NCBI GenBank assembly: GCA_037043015.1
Contig: CM073330.1
Location: 9,380,512-9,444,511 of the forward strand
Length of the DNA stretch: 64,000 nucleotides
Reading direction: 5' to 3'
Source of the DNA: Bryum argenteum
Lineage: Eukaryota > Streptophyta > Bryopsida > Bryales > Bryaceae
Made by a program: the position numbers and the translations under genes. The notes below the pieces were generated by a model. The model saw only the letters and a program-made list of their open reading frames with translations, made no database searches and was not told the origin of the DNA. The number at the start of each line of letters is the position of its first letter. Within the stretch, counting starts at the first letter, position 1. This document shows positions 12,415-23,559 of the stretch, piece by piece.

Positions 12415-12979
12415 GGAGCAGCATTCGGCTGCCATGCCCCTACGTTGTTCGCTTGCGCCCTCCATCGTCGTTCTTGTCTGACTCACGCCTTCCTCCGTAA
12501 AACCAAAGATGTCATTAATTAGCAACTTTTCGTGAAAACTCACCGTCACCACCAGTACAATGAGTGCTTGACACCTTCAACTTATAACTACTTGCACATT
12601 GGATATTGGTTCATGCCACACCATGCCAATTAGTGGAAATAATCACATTAATCGTATTGAGGCTATGACCTTGAGGGTGAATGAGGATGCCCAAAGTGTG
12701 TCTCAGAAAATGGGGGCTTTTTGAAGTCTTAGTTATATGAGTATGATCAATTTCCATTCAACCCATCTATTTGTAATCACGTACAGTAAGTTCGAGTAGG
12801 CAAATCAGTTGACAAAGTCAACGATTTATTACAGAAAAATGGTAAACAAATGGTAACCAAATGTTTGCAAATAATGTAACGTTTTCCAGTCGTAAATAAA
12901 GTCTGTCAACAACCAGTGACAGCTCTAGGTCAATTGTTGTATTGTCACTGGTACAATGCCACACTATGACACTTACTGT
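12415..12979. other. Intergenic with dispersed-repeat arm
   Basis: Bases 12787-12878 are the inverted counterpart of 112-202. Otherwise nothing is recognised. The stretch includes the 3' flank of the small minus-strand gene that follows. Confidence 0.4.
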
Positions 12980-13396
12980 CTAATGCCAAAACCTCCAATT
13001 GAACTGGAGCCTCTTCGAAAGCCAGGTGAACCAAGACCTTTGACTATGATCACAGGTGCACTTTGATTGACTTCCGGCAGTCTCGTTCACATGATCATTT
13101 CGGCCTCGAGCAATTTTCTCCGTTTGCAGCGAACCATCAGACATGGTCACCGTGATCCGTTCATAATCACAACAATCATCGGAACTGATAAGGATCTTCT
13201 TTGTGACGTGACCGGGGTTACCAGCAGGCTCCAGAGAGTATTCTTGGTACGTCCAGTTGACGTCGATCTCGATTTTGTGCTCACCTCCAACAGCTACTGT
13301 GCCCAGTTTGGAGTAGCAGTTGCTGGTTCCAACTTTCAAGACCAACGCGTGCTGGGTACGGTTAACGATCACAGTCTGCACCTTCGAGTTCACCAT
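12980..13396 (-). CDS. Small uncharacterised protein (138 aa)
   Basis: I place the start at the ATG complementary to 13394-13396, in the context AACCATGGTG. Further upstream the frame opens only with GTG. The product begins MVNSKVQTVIVNRTQHALVL and alternates short hydrophobic and polar strands to about residue 95, which suggests a small beta-rich domain. A CC pair (SDDCCDYERI, about residues 72-81) and a Cys/Trp-rich tail with no membrane segment follow. The style resembles small plant proteins of unknown function. I cannot assign the family with certainty. The GC content is higher than the surroundings, which supports real coding. Neighbours are transposon remnants. Confidence 0.5.
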   Translation of the reverse strand: MVNSKVQTVIVNRTQHALVLKVGTSNCYSKLGTVAVGGEHKIEIDVNWTYQEYSLEPAGNPGHVTKKILISSDDCCDYERITVTMSDGSLQTEKIARGRNDHVNETAGSQSKCTCDHSQRSWFTWLSKRLQFNWRFWH

Positions 13397-13825
13397 GGTT
13401 AGCCGACGAACTGCAAACAACCGAACGATGTATCTGGCTGACACTGATAATGAGGGACCTCAACCGGCTGCGGAAGAAATGTAGACCGAAGAAAGATATG
13501 CAAATCCAGGTCCTTCACAGGCAGCACAGAAAGATTGAAATGTTTGAGTCTGGTTTCTGCACTGCACATCTATGTAGTAGTGCTCAGAGAACTTTTCTTC
13601 CAAAAAGATCGGCTACATATGAGTCTTCTGCAGACAGTAACTATGACTACCTCGGATGAAAGTTGGGCACTCAGACTATGGAGGTATATGAAACTCTTTG
13701 ACTGACTTTAAACTCCACGTTCATCTTGGCAGACAGAAAACATGGTTGCCGTTTTTTATGTCTGCCGAAATTGGTACGATCTCCAGTTGCAGAAGATCCT
13801 GCGCAAGATCCTACGGTTAAAATTC

Positions 13826-14062
13826 TCAAAATTTTAAGGATAAATGCACATTAAAGGATGATTCGGAGGTCGATTTGGGCCACTCGTGTCTAGGAGTTGA
13901 TGTGGCGTGATGCACTGCTTCAAGGAATCGAAGGACCTGGTCACAGATGTGTTGTTCAAGGATTGAGCACAAATGAAGGATTAAGTCGTCCGAAGTGATG
14001 AACTCGTTAATGAAGTCTTTCAAATTTGAAACTTCAACTTGCCTATCAGTCGGCAGGCTCAT
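13826..14062 (-). CDS. Possible short ORF or upstream exon (78 aa)
   Basis: An ATG-started frame encodes MSLPTDRQVEVSNLKDFINE and a helix-prone acidic/hydrophobic stretch ending in LSLKF. No domain is recognised. It lies 430 bp upstream of the 138-residue gene on the same strand and could be an upstream exon or a separate small gene. I could not find a convincing splice join. Confidence 0.22.
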   Translation of the reverse strand: MSLPTDRQVEVSNLKDFINEFITSDDLILHLCSILEQHICDQVLRFLEAVHHATSTPRHEWPKSTSESSFNVHLSLKF

Positions 14063-14352
14063 CTATTCTCCATGTCGGTAGCAGAGACAAATTAAAGCTC
14101 ATGCAGAGAATAAGGCATTTCACACGAAGGTGACTCTTACGGGTAACTCTCAGATTGAGCCCCACCTGCTTGACGAAGCATACTTTTCAGTTGAAACACC
14201 TTGAGGCTTGAGAAACACGTATTGGGAGTAATTATTCAAATTATTATTTCAGCGAAGTACCCAATTGGTGTGAACATTTAGCTGGACTCGAGCTAAACCG
14301 TATTTCCCAAAATCATTGAATATTCCCATTATAGCTAAATACGTGTTAACCC

Positions 14353-14722
14353 TTAACCCTTAAACGCCCATGGGGTCTAAAATGGGCAGCCCAAAATTGG
14401 ATCACAACATCTTTTGGACTTGGGCATCATGAATAGTGCACTTTTTGAACTTGGGCATCATAAATGAACCAATCAGTGATGAGCTTGCAACCTCCTACAA
14501 GGTGATGTACAACCCCAACCTACCTACCACAATCCTTTCAAAGCACAAAATCACTCATACAAATTGTGATTTGAATTGTGAAATTTCACTTTTTGAATGC
14601 ATCAGAAGAAGGTGATCAGTTTGACATCAAAATATAAGTGCAAAGTTGAGTACAGTGAGAGCTACGGAGGAGATTCCGTTGGAATCAAGCCCCTCGGGCT
14701 TGCTTGGGCGTTTAAGGGTTAA
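14353..14722 (+). mobile_element. TTAA element A3 (370 bp)
   Basis: TTAA-CCCTTAAACGCCC to GGGCGTTTAAGGG-TTAA, same orientation as A1. The right subterminal palindrome is perfect: CAAGCCC-GAG-GGGCTTG (read on the minus strand). Its right TTAA (14719-14722) is also the left TTAA of A4. Confidence 0.85.
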
Positions 14723-15081
14723 ACACCCAAGGTGACCCGAGGGGTCACCTTCCAAGAGAATCGTCTCTGTAGCTCTCACTGTACTCAACTTTTCACTTAT
14801 ATTTTGATGTCAAACTGGTCACCTTCTTGTGATGCATTCAAAAAGTGAAATTTTACAATTCAAATCATAATTTGTATGAGTGATTTTGTGCTTTGAAAGG
14901 ATTGTGGTAGGTAGGTTGGGGTTGTACATAACCTTGTAGGAGGTTGCAAGCTCATCATTGATTGGTGCATTCATGATGCCCAAGTTCAAAAAGTGCACTA
15001 TTCATGATGCCCAAGTCCAAAAGATGCTGTGATCCAATTTTGGGCTGCCCGTTTCACACCCCATGGGCGTTTAAGGGTTAA
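14719..15081 (-). mobile_element. TTAA element A4 (363 bp), inverted next to A3
   Basis: It shares the TTAA with A3 and lies in opposite orientation. The left terminus has lost seven bases (TTAA-ACACCC), but the right terminus is intact (GGGCGTTTAAGGG-TTAA). The left subterminal palindrome is perfect with ten-base arms: AAGGTGACCC-GAG- GGGTCACCTT. A3 and A4 together form a ~730-bp inverted repeat. Confidence 0.85.
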
Positions 15082-15542
15082 GAGTCATACCTTATTTTCT
15101 TAGAACGTATCACAGTTGACTAATGTCTTTTGGCTCTCCTTTCAAGTAGAGCAACTATCTCATACATTTTCTATTTTAGGTGAAGTGTAATGACATTGTT
15201 AATTGATGAACTACAAGCTTACAAGTGTGAATGAAGTCAATGAACTTTCATTAATATCAGATCATGATCATTAATTATCTAAAGCAAGTAAAGCTACGGT
15301 CTTAGCTTATTGGACTTTCGTACTTTGTGGTTGCTTCCTCTTACTGTGTCCATTGATCATCCCTTAGTCTTTCGAGCGAAATAGCTTGATTTGTTCTTGA
15401 TGTAACTCTTAAATGTCCGTATTGTGGAGTTATCAAATTTGTGGATAATTAATGATTTCAATTCACATATATTAGAATAGATTATATGAAAGATTATTTT
15501 TGTCTTCATGTAGTGATCATGTTATTACTAAGATTTGGATAC

Positions 15543-15776
15543 TAAACCTCAAGTTTTGGTTAAAATGGCGGTATTCTTTGTGTCATTTTGTCAAAGTCCC
15601 AATGTGCCATTTGGGCCGCATTCTAGAACGTGCCATTTTATAGGCATATCTTGAACTGCAGACCATAATTATTGATGCCTATAAGATAGTATTTTTTTTA
15701 AATATCACGCAAGTACTTTGTATCATCAAATGATTTCTATAATATCATCAAAATTTACATGATAGAAGACATTTTT
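15543..15776 (+). mobile_element. F element fragment (F4), left half
   Basis: AAACCTCAAGTTTTGG-TTAAAATGGC matches the F1 left end. Homology continues through GTGCCATTTTATAGGCATAT to the CATAATATCA-type repeats and stops near 15776. The right half is absent. Confidence 0.5.
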
Positions 15777-15824
15777 GGATTTCCTTTTATTGTTAGTAAA
15801 ATTTGATTAGATTTAATTAGCATT

Positions 15825-16060
15825 TAACTCCTAAATTTCCTTGTATTTTTGTGGGCTTGGAACCTCAAACTTGCAATTTCCAACCTCTGTGGACTCCCAT
15901 GGGTAAGTAATAATTTTTTTTACTATTTTCTAACTTCCAACCATAAAATCTTGTACTTAACCCTATTTTAGGTATTGTTCCAAAAATTGACCGTTGGATG
16001 TTTATCATTTATGACTTGTGAGATCATATAGTTTCCGAATGTGGAACATTGAAACATGGG
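15825..16060 (+). mobile_element. TTAA element fragment D1
   Basis: TTAA then CTCCTAAATTTCCTTG. The following ~200 bp align to D2 (32.67 kb), including a GACCGTTGG...GATCATATAG block also related to family C interiors. No right terminus is recognisable. Confidence 0.4.
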
Positions 16061-16154
16061 ATGGGGAAGGAGAAAACGAGAGACAAGGGACAAGGGACAG
16101 GGAATTGAAAATGGAGAATGAGAAACAAGAAACATGGCATTAGATATAATTAAC

Positions 16155-16618
16155 TATATGTTAGATTGCAAGAACACAACGTACTACTACTCAAAAAACA
16201 TCACAAAATCTCATCATTTTCGCATTGAAGTGAAAATGCTGCCATCAAAAGACTCATTGCCATAAAAAAATTACCAACTACAAAGACGTTTACCTTCATC
16301 TCAATAACACCTATCAACAAAATAATATCCTTGAGAAAAATTTCTTTGCGCAATTATGGCCTAGCAACGGTGAAACTTGCTAAAGATTTTACAAAGGAAA
16401 AATAGTCTAAAACTAACCCCTTTGCACTCAAATCTATGCCTTATCTTCAATAAATCTTTGATTTTGTCAAGATTTTTACCACTAAAACTAGACTCTAATT
16501 AAAGTTTATCCCAAAGAATAAAGTCAAAATCCAATGGTAGATGGAGGAGATAAGTTATGGCTCTTCAAAGTTGATGCAGTCATATAAAACGACTATTTTT
16601 GACATTCGGCCCGGTTAA
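16155..16618 (-). mobile_element. TTAA element fragment B3
   Basis: The sequence follows family B in reverse (TCATCATTTTCGC, ACCAACTACAAAG, GGAGATAAGTTATGGC-TCTTC). It ends in a decayed terminus at TTAA 16615-16618. The far end is truncated near 16155 and internal parts are deleted relative to B1. Confidence 0.5.
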
Positions 16619-16812
16619 TTGTTAAACATTGTTGCAAAGTTGAGCAAATTCTTCATGAATATGGAATCAACCTAACAAGGTTGAATATTGCATAACTTAA
16701 TATTTATACTCCATTGAATAACCACAAATATTGCTTTTAAGGCATACTATTTCAAATTGTTGTAATCTTCTTAGACATAATATATATGAGAAAGCTTGTA
16801 CTTGAAAGTGAA

Positions 16813-17080
16813 TTAACCCCTATAGATCCTTGATTCAAAATTGTTTAATTTACAAAAAACGACCTTTGCTTACTTGAGGCCAAGAAAAGCCCAATCTAAG
16901 TATTAATTAGACAATCCAACTGTAGGATCTTAAACTGAACTTGCCTTATTACTTGCATGTATAATTTGAACCGTTGACTCTTTTTCATTTGTGAGACTAT
17001 AATGGTCAAAGTTGGGTGATTTCAGTTCCTGCAAGAACCCCGAAAAGCCATTTTGGCTTCCTAGAATGTTTAGGGAATAA
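16813..17080 (+). mobile_element. TTAA element C3, decayed right end
   Basis: TTAA-CCCCTATAGATCCTTG starts the element. The interior shares TCCAACTGTAGGATCTTAAA and a TTTGTGAGACTATAATGGTC block with C1 and C2. The right end reads TTTAGGGAATAA in place of TTTAGGGGTTAA. Confidence 0.6.
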
Positions 17081-18343
17081 TCTAATATGTTTCAATTTTA
17101 CAAAATCAGCTAGTTCTAATACAAAAGTGTCATTACACAGTACTTTTTAATGACATATTGTTTGTGAGTTGATTGTTGGCAACACATATTGTTGCATATA
17201 TGTATATAAAAGGATATTGAGAAAGACCACTTTATATCATGATTGGATGTCTTTACTTGAATTGTGCATAAAAGTATAGTCACTATTCTTGTAAATATGA
17301 TACACAATGTGATAAATCCTAGCTAATTACCCCTAATAGCCCACACAACCATTTTTCGATCAGTTCATTTGTCATTCATTTTCTTTTCACCATACATGCA
17401 CAAGTGGGGTGTGCATCTCTATAGTACATGAAATTTAAGAGTATATATTCACAACTTGAAAAAGTCATGACAAATAAATTTATCAGAGTTTTATGAAACA
17501 CTTCTCTTTTTGAAAACTAGATACACTCAATAGACTCAACTCTCAATCATAATATCTCAAACTAGACAATTTAGAATATGAATGAAAGTATGGTAGCATG
17601 CTCAATAATTGCACAAGGATAGAAATGGCTCATTAGGGTGAACTTGCCAAGAAGTACCTTCAATGAATTTGTTGTAAACATTTTAGACTATGCCATTTTA
17701 GACACACGTGCAAGTTCAATTCGAAGACCAGTAACAAATTTTAGAAGGATCAAGAAATGATGATTCCCATAAGTTCAATTTTCTACTTACTTTACCCATG
17801 CATAGGAGCTGCTCCCATGACTAACTTGACTACAAATTTGCCATGCTGAAACTTGCACCATTATTGAGCAGGGTACCTTATGAACACATCAAATTAACAC
17901 ATTTTGTTCAAACAAAACTATTTCTAGTACATGAACCAGAATCAAAAAGCAAAAATATCAGTCTCCATGTTTCAATTCTAATCGCACGTCCCTCCATCCT
18001 TCAGGCAAGCAGGTGCTGGCATCTCAACTGAAAACTGACCATCGTAATCCACCTTAACAAGATCACATGTTCCTCTCTCAATGATTATCTCTTTCGACCA
18101 TTGACTGTATTCTAGGAGCTAGCTGGCTATCTAGGAGGTTATAATACCTATACACACTACAGAACTGCAATTATGTACATACCTTATCTCTTGGAAGATT
18201 CACAATCAACGTGACGCCGGCACAATCAACGTGATGCCGGCACCTGCGGCTATGCACTCAAAATCATCGCTGGCTAGAAGAGTTTAACAGGATGCTGTTG
18301 TATATTGACAATCATAATTATTCAAGTGGGTCGTATATGAATA
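17081..18343. other. Intergenic and 3' flank of the FPP gene
   Basis: No gene is seen up to about 17.9 kb. The last few hundred bases are the 3' flank or UTR of the minus-strand FPP gene. Bases 18202-18241 carry a 20-bp tandem pair (ACAATCAACGTGAYGCCGGC). Confidence 0.4.
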
Positions 18344-21300
18344 TTACACTGGTCCAGGATTGGAATGATCGGATGGCATACTTGTCTCGCTCTGAGACCT
18401 GGAATAGAATCGCCTGAAACTCGTCGTGCTTCTTGACTCCAAACTCGTCCCTCCTTCCATGTTGTGCTCGAGATTTCTAACGGCAGCTGCTCCTCGGATA
18501 GTTCGAACACTTCGCAGGACGCGCATCGGGGACGCCGGTGACGAAGATGTTTCATCGGATTGCTCGAAAGGAAGGGATGGTCCATGTGGATTTGGCAGGG
18601 CAGGACGCGCTGATGACCTTGGTGCCCATGTCAGCCTGGTCCCTGGAGAACCAGGCTGATTAGCGGCGAAATCCGCTTGCGATCGAAGAAACTCCATTGT
18701 GTGGGTCATTTTTTCGATGGATTCTGGTGAGGCTGGAGCGGCAAGCGCTAACTCACAGTGCTCATGAACGCCGAGTACCTTTAACTGCTTTCCAAGGGCT
18801 AAGATGGTGCGTTGACACTCCGCTAGAGCAGCAGCTGCTATCTCCTTCTCCTGGACATTGAACAGTTGAATATGAGTATGATACGTTTCTTGAAATGACG
18901 TCCAGAGTGAAAAAGATGTGGGGCTTGTTTACCTTCCGTGCAGTTATGGTCGCGTCGTCTTCTATAAGTGCGAGTTGCAGATGCTCCGAGCCTTCTCTGT
19001 GGTTAAAACTTCTAGATTGCTCCATTCGTCCGACACCCCTGGATGACGAGTTTCATCAGCCAGCATGCTCGAAAATGTGTTCAGAGTGATGTGAGTGTGA
19101 TAAAAGGTGCGTACCTGTGTATTTGCTCCTGCATATCTTCAAGCTTTGCGACAACATCCTGGTGCCGACGCCGTTCACCCTGAAGCTCGACTTCCAAAGC
19201 AGCCACTTTATTATGAAGGTGGTGCATTTCGGCGTCAGCAGCTCGTATGCTCGATGCAAGCCCAAGAGCTGGGGAGGAAAGCTCCAGTAATTCTCGTTCG
19301 ATCATGTCCTCTTCTTTCTCCTCGAGTTCAATTGCAGCCTGTATAGATTTAGTGTCAGAAAGACTTAGTAGATTACCCAGATACCAGAATTGCCAGTCCA
19401 AATTTAATATTACTTCGGATCCTAGCCAGGTTGAGAACCTACCTGTCTTGCTCGTAATTCCGTCACAAGAGCTTCGGATTCACTCAACCGCACCCTCAGG
19501 GACTCCACTCTCTCATTAGCTTCGACAAGATGCTCGTCCATTTCTGTGATATTATTTTCCAATTCGATCTTCTCCATTCTCAGGTGCACAACCTCACTCT
19601 CGAACTGTGGAAGTCGGTCCATCGTCACTTGCATCTTTCTTTCTGCATCAGCCTGTTCAGCCCGCACTCTGCAGAGCTCTTCTTCCAACTGAGAAATTTG
19701 TACTCTAGCAGATTCCAACCCCATGGATACCATCACCCGCTCGCCATGTTCCTTTCGCAGTTTCTCGTTTGCAGTTATATGTACAATCAGGATGCAATCC
19801 AAGGTGGCCGTGAGCTCCAGAACAAGCCTCAAAACATCTTTTCCATTTTCGAGGAATGCATTGGCAGCTTGCTCTAGGCTACCCATCGAAGTGTTCAATG
19901 TCGCATCTTGCCAATTTAAAGACAAGGAGATAGCGTCGCTTCCAGTTGATGAAGTTGGGACAGATTTAGTTCCCGTAGCTTGAGCAAGAGCCTCGGTGAT
20001 ACGAACCAGTTTTCGAACAGCCAGAACGACCTCTTCATCAACCAGGGTGGAACTATTTTCTCTTGCTTCGTTCTCCAACAAAGAGTCCAATCGAGATTGC
20101 AAATCAATGACCGCCTGCTCGTTGGCAGTACTCTTATTCTGCAAGCACATAAGCTGTTCTTCAGCCATAGCAAGTTTTCTACAAAGATCGTGACACAATT
20201 CGTTCGCAGCCTCAAGGTCCCTGTCCTTCACTGCTAGTGCCTCCTCAAGGTCCCTGTCCTTCACTGCCAGTGCCTCCTCAAGGTCCCTGTCCTTTACTGC
20301 CAGTGCCTCCTCAAGGCCAGCTATACGAAGCTGATAAGTTGAATCATCAGCAGAACAGAATACAAGAGCGTTTTCTGTTGTATGCTCGGAGCCCGATACT
20401 GAGTGTGAATGAGACTGAGATTCCGCTAGCCGCTCCATTTCAATAAAATCATCCATGAGTTCGAAGTTTAGAGAAATGTCTCGTTTTGAGGTTAAGTTTC
20501 GTAAGGAGTCGCTGAAGATCGATGAATTTGATGACCATTTCTCAGGTGATGCTTTCTCCATTTGAGCAGACTTCGCAGCTGTCACAGTACAACGATAGGC
20601 ATCAGACAGTGCCTAGGCCATCCAGTGGAAGAGCAATCAAATAATTTGTAGGCTAGCTTCATCTCGCTGAAAGCTCACCTGATCTCAGCGCCTCAACTTC
20701 TTCCTCCACTGATGAAAGACGACTGGCAGTTTTCGCACACATAATTCGAGCATTCTGCAACTCATCATGCCGCTTGGCAAGAGCTTCCTTGAGAGTTCGA
20801 ATTTCTTCCTCTAGCGCAGCGTTGGCCTCCATGAACGACTGCAACTTCTCCTGAGTCGCCGCCTCTTGTGCAGACACTTGATCCGCGGCGCTTTGGCTTC
20901 TTCCCAAAGGTCGTCTGCGTGGACTTAATTTTCCATTGTGATCTCTTCCGGAAGAATCGACCACCTGCTTCACCCGCGTCATAGCAGCGGATGAATCTGC
21001 AAGTGAGATAGTCCAATCACTCAGGTGTCTGTAACTTACACCTTTGCATGATTCAATCACATAATTCATGAAATTGAGTAAGAAGAGGACATACTTGGAA
21101 ACTTATTTTTGAGCAAAGTGCGAAGCCGGTTACATTCCTCGTCAAGCTTGGTGACCTTCTTCAAGGCTTCTGCGTGTTGTTTCGATGCCACTTCCGTAGC
21201 TTTCCTTCCATGCTCAAATTCTGTAATTCGAGCCTCAAGCTCCTTCGATACGAGGTGGATGTCGTACTTAAGGTCGATGTTCTCTTTCTCCATCTCCTCG

Positions 21301-22859
21301 AGCCGCACCTATACCAGTTTCAAGGAAAATAAAGTGAGAGCATGAAAGATGTTTTCATCCACAAAGGTGTACATAGAAATATCAGCTGCTTGATCAATGA
21401 CGAACTTAAGGGTAATCCTCCTGTCTTCAATATTTCCTTAATACGACCACTTATAGAGGCTTCCAGAAATCTTTCAAAATGTACGATTCTTTATGCCTTC
21501 AACTAAGAAATTGAGGAATGCTAGTCGAACTCGATCTCCGATCCTCAGATAACCCAAGCAGAAATCGCCTTCTATGATTGTCAGTTGACAAATAGCTAAG
21601 TAAGCTTTTCCTTAATCTTGTTGAATGGTAAATCCAATAGTATCGACTCATTGTTGTTACCTGCAGAACTTTCATGTTGGTCTCTACACGCGCTCTTGTA
21701 TCATTAACTTCTGCTAGAACTCTTGAACGATCCTGCACCATAGTTATCACAAAACACAGGCGATCAGTTGAAAGAAATAAAATGCAAGATGCATCAAAAA
21801 GCAAAGTTGATGATAACATCAACTTCAGAGTGGCTTGAAATGATCCAATGTGTACCTGCAAAGCCTGAGTGAGAGCTGTTGTTTCAGCTCGTGACTCAAT
21901 GAGCTCGGCTTTCGTTTGAGCCATAGTATTTGTTGCCTCGGTCAATTTCGATTCCATGTCCACTCGAAGCTTGTCATACTCTTGCGCCTTCTTCACGATA
22001 GTTTCATGTATGCGCTGCTCCTGTTCTTCACGAGCGTTGCGAAGCTGCTTCATGACCTCTTTCAGAGCCCCATCAAGATGTTGCACACGGTCTTCCAAGC
22101 CTAACTTCTGCTCCAAGGCTTCATCTAGTTCCAATTTGAAAGCAGCTGCTTCGTTCTCTGCTCTCTCCCAACCTAAAAATGATGATACATAGAACCAAAG
22201 TAAGAAACCAAAGACTTGAACACCAACTTCAACAAATTCTACAAACCACCAAGAAAAAGCTTTCACGAAAAATAACTGAAGAACAGAAGAATGCAGCTCA
22301 CCAACTACAGCCTCTTCAGCGACTTTGATATGCTGCTTGACAAGATTATCTTTGACAGTGATCTCCGCTAATGCAGACGAGATTTTCTTGTTAACGGAGT
22401 CCAACTTCTCATTTACAATTTTTTCTTTCTCCGCGAACTTCTCATTTAGTGCTTTCTCCTTTTCCGTGTACTTCTCATTTAGGGATTTCTCCTTTTCCGT
22501 GTACTTCTCGTCGACTTCACGAAGGGTGCTGTCCATTTGCTCTTGCTGGCTCCGAATCTGGTCTTCCAGTATTCTGGCTACTTCCTGCAAATGGCAAACC
22601 ATGATTTCACATGATTTCGGTAAGCAAGGCTGAAAGTGGTTGCCGAGAAAATTGTGCGCTCTCTTAAAGGCAAAATGCAACCTTTTCCAAGCTCGAAAAA
22701 TCAAGAGAGATTCAAGACGCTGCTACAGACGACAGAGACAAAGATTGAGACCTGCTCATCGAAGAGCTTGACTGGAGGAGGAGAAGTGCCTCCTTCTCCA
22801 AAGCCATTCTTCTTCTTCCATAGCCAGCCCCGCCGTTTTTCAGCTTCTTTTATATCCAT
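18344..22859 (-). CDS. Filament-like plant protein (FPP), long coiled coil, 10 exons
   Basis: A plant-specific coiled-coil protein of the FPP/DUF869 type; such proteins are thought to act as scaffolds at membranes or with microtubules. I read exons at 22859-22753, 22584-22302 (or from 22573), 22172-21856, 21732-21661, 21308-21095, 20996-20679, 20578-19443, 19338-19115, 19011-18933 and 18850-18344, all GT-AG. Family hallmarks are ITVKDNLVKQHIKVAEEAV, then LEDRVQHLDGALKEVMKQLR, then ENIDLKYDIHLVSKELEARI, then NFELMDDFIEMERLA and a Ser-rich C-terminus. Repeats YTEKEK and EEALAVKDRDL occur in the coil. The start is ambiguous. ATG 22859 gives EAEKRRGWLWKKK, the usual FPP opening, but needs the acceptor at 22573. 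ATG 22821 joins in frame to 22584. The product has about 1,080 residues, normal for the family. Confidence 0.9.
20220..20320 (-). repeat. 33-bp in-frame coding repeat in the FPP gene
   Basis: Three nearly identical copies of a 33-bp unit encode EEALAVKDRDL in succession. Eleven residues is a hendecad, a spacing compatible with a continuous coiled coil, so copy-number change would lengthen the rod without breaking it. Confidence 0.9.
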
Positions 22860-23559
22860 CGCTACTACCTGTACAGCTGCGCTTCCAGCTGATGACTGAA
22901 TTTAGTTCCTACCTGTTGCGAATGCAATTAACAAAAGTCATCAATGTCGAAATCCTCTCACAATCCCCAAAATATCAGCTATGTCCTCACGATAAAGCTC
23001 ATAAATTCGAAGCCTTGATCCAATCTGCTCTGAAAGGCCTGCGGAATGCCTAACCTAAGTTAACGATCCTTGGCCGCAGCTCTTGTGTAAACGACGAAGG
23101 ACTCAGATACCGAGCTTTCTAATATCCGATTCGGTTAAAATCTAGCAATCCGCACACCACCTCTGAATCCTCGCCGACTGAGAGATTATAATACTTCTTA
23201 CGTGACAGACATTCGACGCCTGGAATCTGGAAGTAAGGCGCACCTTATGCAAGCAGATTATGATCTGTCGGCCACTGAATTACTCTAAGCTTCCTGAGCT
23301 CATGCCCCCGGCCCGAGCCACCTTCGGCTCCCCTCGAGTTCCAGATCTGGAGCTCCATTTCCACTAGTACCATTCCCTCCTACAACCTGTTCCAACGCTT
23401 AACCTGTTCCGTTCCATCCACTGCGGCAGCGCCACCTGCTTGCGAGATCTCAGCCGCCACTCACTGTTCCGCCACGGAAATTCGGTATAAATCACTCTCA
23501 CCCTCGCCGCCACTCTCATCACCCTAACAGTTAGAACGACGAATCCGGTTCACAATTTG
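22860..23559. promoter_or_regulatory. Upstream region and probable 5' UTR of the FPP gene
   Basis: Just upstream of the start, on the minus strand, lie splice-like sequences (GCAACAG-GTAGGAAC and GTACAG-GTAGTAGCG). They suggest a spliced 5' leader, as is common in plant genes. The rest is pyrimidine-rich with CCGCCAC-type blocks. No TATA box can be assigned safely. Confidence 0.3.
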
